Of a DNA stretch of 64,000 nt, positions 56,109 to 64,000 are shown piece after piece. How positions within the stretch are numbered: the first letter of the stretch is position 1; each line of letters opens with the position of its first letter. The position numbers and the translations under genes were made by a program. The notes under the pieces are model-generated. The model worked only from the letters and a program-made list of their open reading frames with translations. It was not told the origin of the DNA and made no database searches. The DNA is from Pleurotus ostreatus/Saccharomyces cerevisiae fusant (Eukaryota > Opisthokonta). The DNA lies in the NCBI GenBank assembly GCA_024196135.1, contig JAMQCK010000026.1, forward strand, positions 1-64,000, read 5' to 3'.

Positions 56109-57581
56109 TTACAGCGGCTCCGCGGGCACGTCGGGGCCAGAAATCATGACCTTGATGACGCTCTTGCCGTCGGGGCCCTTGCCCTTGCGGTTGACTTCGA
56201 AGGCCTCGGCGGCCTTGTCGAAGGGGAAGCTACGGAATGTCGTCAGGATGAGGTTTTGAAAGACGGCGAACGACGTACCGGTGGGAGACGAGGGGCTTGA
56301 GGTCGATCTTGCCGTCGCGGACAAACGCGATACCGAGTTTGTATGCGCCGGGCTATCGAGATAGTGAGCATACGATAGTAGATTGCAGGACGGCTACTCA
56401 CGCCGTAACGGAACGAGCCCTTGAGGGTCAGCTCTTTCGCGCCGATGGCACCGATGTCGACGGTGACATTGGGCGTACCCATGCCCACCTGGACGAACGT
56501 ACCACCCGTCTTCGTCACATAGATACCGGTCTGGATGGACGGTGGTGCGCCACTGGCCTCGATGACAAGGTCGATCGCGCTCTCGCCGCGGTCCGTGATC
56601 CCCAGCTTCTGCATCATCTCCTGCGCATTCCGCTTCGAATACTCGACCTGGCTCTCGCCCTCCTTCGGCTTGCCTGGAAGGTACACATCCGTCGCGGCGT
56701 ACTTCTTCGCAAACTCGAGGCGCTCGGGCACGATGTCGACACCGATGATGCGGGAGGCACCGATGGCTTTCGCGGTGGCCATGCAAAGGAGGCCGACGGG
56801 GCCGCAGCCGAAGACGACGACGGATTGGGAGGCCTGGAATTGGCCGAGCTTTGCGACGGAGTGCACGCCGACGGAGAGAGGCTCGATGAGGGCGCCGTCT
56901 TCGAGGGACATGTTGTCGGGGAGCTTGTAGACGAGGTGGGATGGGACTTGGTAGTAGCGTGCGAGGGTGCCATCATAGGGTGGTGTAGCGGCGAAGACAA
57001 CGTCGGGGCAAAGGTTGTAGTGGCCGGACTTGCAAGCATCGCAGCTACCTAGGGAATGATAAACAACGACTTTACAAGGGAAAAGGGGGCAGACATACCG
57101 CACGTCGCGCCGGGCTCAACGGCGACGCGGTCGCCCGGCTTTACGTTGGTGACCTTCGGTCCAACTGAGGGCGATTAGAGGAGATCGACGCATCACAAGT
57201 TATGCATACCTTCGTGAATGACACCAGAGGATTCATGTCCGAGGACCTGGGGCAGATGAGTGATCGCGATCTGAGGGAATAAGGTGGCGCATACCATCGG
57301 TCCTGTCACGACGAAGTCCCCGATGCGTCCATGGGTCAGGTAGTGAGCCTACGAGCTTCGTCAGTACTATCCCTCCACAGAAAAACTGACAGTACTCACA
57401 TCGGACCCACAAATACCTGACATCAGCCCCCGTTAGCACGCCATGCTTTATGAAGGGGCATGCACGCACCTGTCTTCTTGATCGCGACAATGACCTCTCC
57501 AGGACCCGCCTTCGGGACGGCTCGCTGCTCAAACTTGGTGTTCTCGACACCGGTGAGGACGAATGAGGGGTTGTCGGACAT
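56109..57581 (-). CDS. XYL2: NAD-dependent xylitol / sorbitol dehydrogenase
   Basis: Medium-chain zinc dehydrogenase oxidising xylitol to xylulose (or sorbitol to fructose) in pentose use. Eight exons: 57470-57581, 57400-57416, 57295-57348, 57210-57246, 57099-57164, 56402-57048, 56280-56352, 56109-56230; 375 residues, normal for the family. Exon 2 is just 17 nt and encodes the catalytic-zinc Cys40 in GICGSD. GHES supplies His65 and Glu66. The structural zinc Cys are 95, 98, 101 and 109. The Rossmann motif is VVVFGCGPVGLL, and Asp in GVDIVPERLEFAKK favours NAD over NADP. It ends near FPFDKAAEAFEV. A TATA box lies close upstream. Xylitol versus sorbitol preference cannot be fixed from motifs. 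Confidence 0.93.
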
Positions 57582-58138
57582 GGCGGTAAGGTTATGGTGA
57601 AAAGAGCAGAGGCGGACGGTCTTATAGTTATATGCGGTCCGGGCTTTCGTCCGGCCATATGATATCCCAAGGGACGGCCCCTGCCCCAGACCCCGCAACT
57701 GGCGCTGGGGCGTCCGGGGCAGCTGGCGAGAGCCGTTCTTCAGGAGGGAAGTCCAGGTATTGGCCATGGTGGTAAGAAACAGACCGAGGCCACGCCCATC
57801 GCATGCTCGAGTCTGTGCGACGGACGCACCGCGCAACAACCCCGGACGGAGGTAGCGGTCCGGACGAAGGACCCCTGAACGTCCCCGCGCCCCGCGATAT
57901 AAGCGTCCACACGCGTAAACAAACACAACTGCCCTCTTGCCTTCAACTTCCATCTTCTTTCTCTGCAGGTTGATCCTGTATACGCTCAGCAGGCTCTGAT
58001 TTCATCCACACGCTATTCTCCGCGGAACGCCCTTTTTGCTCGCTCTCCGCCTTCGCCTCGTCCTTTCGTTGCATACAACGCGTTGATCGCTGCTGTCTTC
58101 ACACTCGCCCTTCTTCCTACGCGCTTCAATCCTCACCC
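57582..58138. other. Divergent intergenic region, XYL2 and kinase
   Basis: 557 bp holding both promoters. The kinase side (57950-58138) is pyrimidine-rich. The frame upstream of XYL2 is open for about 120 codons but carries its TATA box, so it is taken as non-coding. Confidence 0.55.
57621..57633 (-). promoter_or_regulatory. TATA-like box of XYL2
   Basis: TATAACTATAAG on the minus strand, about 40-50 bp before the ATG at 57581. It supports that ATG as the real start and implies a very short leader. Confidence 0.6.
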
Positions 58139-59881
58139 ATGCCGGGAACCGACGTTGACAATATGCCCGACTTTACTGGTCGCTCTATAGACGACGGGCG
58201 TCTTCTCCTGCTCGACAACCTGGGTTGCGGTGCATTCGGCAAGGTCAGCATATACGCGCTTCCCATAGCGTCAGCCTTACACGCCATAGGTCTACCGCTG
58301 CTGCGACGTCACTTCGCCCAAGGGAGAACGCTCTTACTACGCTGTCAAGGTTCTCAAGAAGCCTCGGTCGCGCTCTCGTCAAGAACGATATCAGGCTCAC
58401 GAGCTCGCTCTCCACCATCGAGTCAGCGGCCACCCGTCTATTGTGTCTTTCCACAAGGTCATCACCGACTCCAAGCACGTCTACGTGGTCCTCAATCTCT
58501 GCGACGGTGGCGACCTATTCAGCGCGATTACGGAGCGAAACCTCTACTTCGGCAACGATGCTCTCATCAAATCAGTCTTTCTACAGATCCTAGACGCTGT
58601 CCATCACTGCCACTCGAAGGGCGTCTACCATCGTGACCTGAAGCCTGAGAATATCTTCTGCTCCAAGGACGGCGCGACGATGTATATCGGCGACTTCGGG
58701 CTTGCTACCGACAAGGAGATCACCAAGGACTACGGCTGCGGCAGCAAGTTCTACATGAGCCCTGGTGAGTTTCGATTCTCCGTTGCTCGCATCGTCGCTG
58801 ATCTCGATCACTTCAGAATGTATCGGCAAGGAAATCGTACTGGGCGAATTTTCGAACGCGAGGAGCGACATCTGGTCCCTCGGTGTGGTCCTCACGAACT
58901 TAGTGTCCGGCCGCAATCCTTGGGGTACGTCGTTTGTCGTAGAATTGGCGCCTTTGTGCTAAGCAAATTATAGGCTACGCTGTCTCTTCCGACGCTTGCT
59001 TCGCTGCGTATATGCGCGACCCGAATTTCCTGCTCACTGTCTTGCCCATCTCTGAGGCGGCCAACAACGTTCTCAAGCGCATCTTCGTCATCAACCCTCT
59101 GCGTCGAATATCTCTGCCTGGTCTACGCGCTGAGATTGAGGACATCAAGACGTTCTACGCTTCTGATGTCGAGCTGGCTGTGCGCGAAACAGAGCTCGGG
59201 GACGTCGATATCGAGGTCAAGAACGCTCAGAACAAGGACGAGCTCGCGCCCTCAATCCCTGCATCCGACGAGCACTACATATATCCCAGCCCTGCGGACG
59301 AGGCTTTTGCCATTCCCGACTCAGCTGTCCTGGAGATTATCGACGTGCTCCCCCATCCTTCCTCTGAAGCCGAGGTCTCTGACGCGGATGCGCCCATCGA
59401 ACAAGACGGTGACATACAAGATGCAGTGCTTCCACCCAGTCCTGCTGGTCCTCCCGCCGCACCTTCAGCTGAGGACACGGTCGACTTCCTTGCGCCACCT
59501 CGTCGCCCCTTCGATGCCGAGACGGGCTCGACAACAAGTTCGGCGGATAGCGAGGCGCCCATCACACCTGCTACGCACCCCGTCGCCGACGACGTCGAGA
59601 TCCCTGACTTCGCTGAGGGCGAGGGTATTGGGCAGTCCCGCGTACTCGGTTCTTCGGAGTACGTAGGTGCGCCCAAGTACGTCGATGCGTTGGCGATGCG
59701 TGTGGTGCCCGTCAAGGTGTCTCCTCTCGCGGGCGTCACGATCGTCGACGAGGGGAGTGATGGCTCTGACCCTGGTTCGGCGAAGCGGTCTCGAGGGCTG
59801 TCCTTCTCCAAGCTGTTCAGCAAGGGACCGTTCTCCAAGATACGCAACATCGCCAAGCAGACCCCGGGAACGAAGGCGTAG
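58139..59881 (+). CDS. Ser/Thr protein kinase, Ran1/Pat1-Ksp1-Sks1 group
   Basis: Protein kinase of 531 residues in four exons (58139-58243, 58290-58764, 58817-58924, 58974-59881). The glycine loop is NLGCGAFGKVY (about 27-37) and AVKVLKK carries the ATP-binding Lys. VVLNLCDGGDLFSAITE, GNDALIKSVFLQILDAVHHC, HRDLKPENI (about 149) and DFGLA (about 170) follow. The activation segment ends KFYMSPECIG and SDIWSLGVVL is intact, so the domain looks active. The F.GND.LIK.VFLQILDAV stretch is typical of the Ran1/Ksp1/Vhs1-Sks1 group, which acts in meiosis, nutrient and filamentation control in yeasts. The C-terminal 230 residues are acidic, Pro/Ser-rich and end with a basic patch (SKLFSKGPFSKIRNIAK). 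Confidence 0.9.
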
Positions 59882-60060
59882 TGGGGTGTATGTCAAGGGA
59901 GGGGTGCTGAGGGGCCAGTGAAGGGCAAAGAACAGCATATCAAGCATGGACGCTTCAGTGATCTGGACAAAGCACATGTATTTATACAACATTCTCTTTA
60001 TACACATCCTTAGCCTGCTGGCGGGCATTGGGGCAGACATTTCGGGTGACAGACGTTCTC

Positions 60061-62733
60061 TTACGCAGCCTCAACATCATGCACCGCTGCATCTGCGTCC
60101 ATCGCAGCCGCCTCCTCTTGTTGCGGACCTTCCGTGGCCTCGCCCATGACTGCATCCTCCCCATCCGCCTCCGCCGCAGTCGCCGTGCCACGGTACTTCT
60201 GGTCCTCCGCCGTGCTGGTCAGATTGCTCTGGTAGTGCGTGCTCGTGTCCGTCTTGGTGATCTCGCGGAGCGCCATGGTCGCGTAGCACGCAGTACCCAA
60301 TTGCAGGTTAATCTGCAGCGCGAGGAACTTCCCGTTCTCATCAATCACAGGCGGGTCCATCCCCAACAACTTGTCCTCATCTGCCTGCGCGAGCGCGACG
60401 TCCGGGTCCGTGTACCGCAGCGTCGTCCACGTGAGCTCCTTCGGCTTGTGGAGGATATGGCGGTAGGAGCCGGCGAGGATGTACTCCTTTTGCTTGCGGT
60501 GGAAGTTGTCGGGGTCGACGCCGTCGGCGACGAGGAACTCGCGGTAGCGGGCGCCGAGGGGCCCGCCGGGGAGGGAGACGTCGGTGCCGGGGAGGGGCAT
60601 GACGACGTCGAAGATGGAGTAGTGGGCGAGGTCGGACTCGGCGAGGACTTTGATTTTGGGGGCGACGTAGGGTTTGCGGGAGCGTTTGCCGTTGGCTGAA
60701 GGTGGGACGAGGTAAGGGAGATGAAGTGAGAGGTAGAGAATAGGTTGCATACCAGGGGCATCTTCCTCCTCTGCGTCTGCCTTCTTCGGCTCTTCGGGCG
60801 GGATGTCGAGGACGAGGTCTCCGGCGATGGGCTTGTCGGCGCCGAAGGTGCGGATGCGCTCCGACACGATGGCGTTCCAGACATACGACTGGTACGCGTG
60901 CACGTACATTAGTCGCAGGTTCTTGGGAATCTAATTACGAGTCAGCTATTGTATTCGTGCAAGAACAAGGAAGGCACACACCGTGGTCAGCGCTCCAAGC
61001 GCATTGCGCGTGTCCTTTTCCTTCTTGTAGCTTTCGAGAATGCAACGTTCGGCGACAATACGGCGTGGGAGCATTTGGAGGGCTTTCTCAACGTCGCCAT
61101 CCACCAGGAACGCGTCGCGCGCAGCAGCGATGTCAGCGTGCTCGCCCGGGCGCTTCTGGAGGATGAGGTCGACGGCGCGTTGCCACTCTGAGCGCAATAG
61201 CGCAAGTCCTACGGAGTGCGTGGGTACACTGGCAGTCCCAAAGCGCTGCATCCCGTAGTAGTTGATGAAGCCCTTCTCCTTCACGATGGTCATCGCCTTG
61301 TCGAGCGTGTCCATCGAGTCGACCTGGACGTTGCGCAGCGTGATGACGAAGGCATTGCCCTTCAGCATACCGAGCTCAAGGCTCCCCTTGCTGTACTTCA
61401 GATCCGCCACCCGGATACCACGCTCCCCGCGCTGCTTTACCGCTTCGGACTCCGGCTTATCGCGACCGACGCCATTCGCCAGCTTCCACACGTCCTCGAC
61501 AAGCTTGCCATTGCGCTTGAGCGAGACGCGCTGAACGGTCACCCCGCGCTTGTCTTTGGTGCCTGCGACGGACAGGTCCTTGACGTTGCAGTGGAGCAGG
61601 CGCGAGAGGTGCGCGAGCGCGTCCTGCGTGTCGCGGTTCGTCTTCTGCAAAGTGAAGTGGATGTAGGGCGGGAAGTTGCTGCGCTGGCCGCCACGCCCGC
61701 CCCCACGACCGCCGCCTCCACCGCGCCCACCGCGTCCACCGCGGCCCCATTTGATGACGATGCGGAGGGCGGCGTCGGATTCGGAGGGGGTGGAGTCGGT
61801 CGCGGTGTCGAGCTTGCCACCGAATAGCTCACGGATTTTCTGGTGCAATTCTGTCCGGGTTGTCTTCTCTGCGAGGGGCTGTTTTGATGGATGAGAAGCG
61901 GACACAACAAGATGAAGAGGGATACAGACCTCAGTTAGAACTTTGCGGGTATCTTCACGCCCGCCTCGTCCTCCGCCCCTGCCGCCGCGACCGCCGCGAC
62001 CTCCTCGTCCGCGTCCACGTCCCCTCCCGCGGCCGCCGCGCCCGGACTGCTCAGGTTCGGGCTCGGGAGCCGGGGCTTCCTCGGGCTTCTCCCCATCCTC
62101 CCTCTTCTGACGGCCTGCCCAGCCGCTGTCACTGACAAGAGGAGGCTCCGGCCCTTGCAGGAACATCTCCTTCAGCTGCGCGATAGCTTGTTCCGAGAGG
62201 TACGGTGCGAGGGTCGTGTTGAAGTGTTCCGGCCAGGGCTCTTCTTCGGTAGACACCGCTGGCTTCGCCTCTTCTTCCTTGGCCGGCTCAGCAGCAGCAC
62301 ATTCTGCAGAGGTCGAGGCAGCAGGCCCCTCGGGCTGAGGCGCGTCCGGGGGAGGTCCGTTGGGGAATGAGTTGGGCTTTTCAAGCGACTTCAAATGTTG
62401 CACTTCGCCATCCTGGTTGACCTCAAAGACCAGAAAGTCTGTGAATCTGAACCTGTCAGTGACTGCCTCACAAGGGACGTGCATCACTACTCACCTCTGC
62501 TTGATGATGCCCTCAATTTTGCCTACGCCCTTGCCGATGTACTCCGATATGCCAACGTCCGTTTCGAGGAAGTTGACTTGTTCCCCTTCATTTGCGGTGG
62601 GTACGGGGAGCCCTAGGAGCTTATGACTAGGTGGGAGGACCTGGCCTTCGAGCTCGACCTTGCGCCGCTTGGAGTAACGCTCAGCGTCCTCGTCGTCCTG
62701 CTCGCGCTCGTGCACGATGATGGGTTCAGCCAT
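60061..62733 (-). CDS. PUS7: tRNA/RNA pseudouridine synthase PUS7 (TruD family) with RGG boxes
   Basis: Pseudouridine synthase of the TruD/Pus7 family, modifying U13 or U35 of tRNAs, U2 snRNA and mRNAs. Five exons (62495-62733, 61930-62452, 60982-61878, 60753-60930, 60061-60695) give 823 residues. FTDFLVFEVNQDG opens the fold. Catalytic Asp lies in VAGTKDKRGVTVQRVS (about 359-374). FINYYGMQRFG, LRSEWQRAVDLIL, LMYVHAYQSYVWN and SYRHILHKPKELTW complete it. Two glycine-arginine runs are inserted: one at about 212-243 and one at about 296-320 inside the catalytic region, just before the strand PPYIHFTLQK. The C-terminus is acidic. The gene is divergent from URA3, with 196 bp between starts. Confidence 0.93.
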
Positions 62734-62929
62734 GGCAGGCAGCAATCCAAGCTTCAGGTCAATGGGGCACGAGGTCGCAAGCCGTGAATGCTGTCGGCGA
62801 GCGGTCTGAAGTTCTGGACGGACCAGAGTTGGATTTCGTGATTAGATCTACGCTCGATCACAACATGATCAAGGAACAAAGCTTGCCAAAAGGGGATCTC
62901 CCATCAACTTCAACTTGCCCCAAACCATC
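62734..62929. promoter_or_regulatory. 196-bp bidirectional promoter of PUS7 and URA3
   Basis: The short gap between the two ATGs must drive both genes. No TATA box is evident; the URA3 side ends in a CA-rich leader. Confidence 0.5.
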
Positions 62930-63863
62930 ATGACCGCCGCCCACAAGCTCACATACGGCCAGCGCGCCGCAAGGTTCACCAATCCTGCGGCGAAAGCGCT
63001 GCTGGAGACCATGGAGCGCAAGAAGAGCAATTTATCCGTCAGCGTCGACGTCGTGAAATCCGCCGATCTGCTCGCTATTGTCGATACCGTCGGGCCCTAC
63101 ATCTGTCTGATAAAGGCATTGCACTGCTGCTTGTGCTCTTGGAATGCTGCTTATACTCTGTGAAGACTCATGTGGACGTCGTCGAAGACTTTGAGCCGTC
63201 GCTCGTCAAGCAGCTTCAGGCTCTTGCCGAAAAGCACGATTTCCTCATCTTTGAGGATAGAAAATTCGCCGACATAGGTATGCCCGTTCATAATTCTTCT
63301 GATACTCTCTAATAATTCTCCCAGGCAACACCGTCGCTCTACAGTACTCCAGCGGCGTACACAAAATCGCCAGCTGGTCGCACATCACGAATGCACATCC
63401 GGTCCCAGGACCGTCAATCATCAGCGGCCTAGCATCCGTGGGGCAGCCACTCGGTCGCGGGTTACTCCTGCTCGCCGAAATGAGCACAAAGGGATCGCTT
63501 GCGACAGGCGCGTACACCGAGGCCGCCGTCCAGATGGCGCGGGAGAACCGCGACTTCGTCATAGGATTCATTGCCCAGCGGCGCATGGATGGTGTCGGTG
63601 CGCCTCCAGGCGTGAATGTAGAGGACGAGGATTTCCTTGTCTTGACACCAGGTGTCGGTCTGGATGTCAAGGGCGATGGGATGGGTCAGCAGTACCGGAC
63701 GCCGAAGCAGGTGGTCCAGGAGGACGGCTGCGATGTGATTATCGTGGGCCGCGGGATTTATGGGAAGGATCCGACGAAGGTGGAAGAGATACGGAGGCAG
63801 GCGGAGAGGTATCAGGCTGCAGGATGGGCGGCATACCTTGAGAGAATCAATGCCTTGGTGTGA
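62930..63863 (+). CDS. URA3: Orotidine-5'-phosphate decarboxylase
   Basis: Final enzyme of UMP synthesis, converting OMP to UMP in the cytosol. Three exons (62930-63115, 63166-63277, 63325-63863) give 278 residues, the usual size. [20 protein letters not shown] is the family N-terminus, THVDVV is at the second exon start, and the catalytic [17 protein letters not shown] is at about 88-104 with the Lys in place. [40 protein letters not shown] and VGRGIYG (phosphate site) follow. The first intron starts with GC, not GT: the coding frame requires IK|T after ICL with donor AAG|GCATTG and acceptor GTGAAG. No GT donor nearby keeps ICLIKTHVD. No lesion is seen, so the strain should be a uracil prototroph at this locus. 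Confidence 0.96.
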
Positions 63864-64000
63864 TTTATGTATTCCATGGCGGTCTCGTCAGGTGTTAGGC
63901 TTTGGCGAGGACAGGATGCGAATGAGCGGAGGGTAACTTGAATTAGCAGTGTATAACGCGAGCAATAAATCGTGATAAATACAAGAGCACGCTCACGCAC
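63864..64000. other. URA3 3' flank to window end
   Basis: 137 bp of AT-richer sequence with the likely URA3 3'UTR; no further gene begins here that I can support. Confidence 0.5.

Noticed and set aside
57582..57767. In-frame ATG at 57767 giving XYL2 a presequence-like extension
   Set aside because: The extension would include the TATA-like box and leader. Xylitol dehydrogenases are cytosolic and start at MSDNP-like sequences.

Overview
The window is nuclear DNA of a basidiomycete fungus, most likely an Agaricomycete. The genes are GC-rich, split by many introns of about 45-60 nt, and mostly encode recognisable fungal proteins: RIM13/PalB, PUS7, URA3, MET6, DOM34, BTN1, a class I CPD photolyase and two cerato-platanins. 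I rebuilt the exon structures by hand from splice signals, reading phase and known family motifs. Nothing here was confirmed by alignment or transcript data.

Left part (1-12.1 kb): two secreted GtaA-type glutaminases, one cut by the window edge, flank a secreted GH18 chitinase. Then follow a divergent PLP1/DOM34 pair sharing a 103-bp promoter, and a CPD photolyase with a possible second, mitochondrial start.

Middle part (12.2-35.6 kb): four paralogous proteins of about 1,140-1,195 residues, each with a DUF4470-like N-terminus. They form two tandem pairs pointing away from each other (two on minus at 12.2-20.2 kb, two on plus at 28.0-35.6 kb). Three end in a MYND zinc finger and the fourth has lost it. 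Between the pairs lie BTN1, a BTB/POZ protein, an MFSD10-like transporter and a cerato-platanin. This expanded family of unknown function is the most unusual large feature.

Right part (36-64 kb): MET6, a 23-exon RIM13/PalB calpain (pH response), a divergent pair of related four-TM proteins, a second cerato-platanin, a Ser-rich microprotein and a coiled-coil protein. Next comes a tandem row of four small genes (50.9-54.1 kb) made almost only of SIN3-type PAH domains. The window ends with an acidic protein of unknown function, xylitol dehydrogenase, a Ran1/Ksp1-like kinase, a PUS7 carrying two RGG boxes, and URA3.

Themes: secreted wall and nitrogen enzymes on the left, housekeeping metabolism on the right, and two lineage-type expansions (DUF4470-MYND and PAH-only) whose domains are usually linked to protein-protein contacts in chromatin or regulatory complexes. 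No rRNA, convincing tRNA, CRISPR or transposon was seen.
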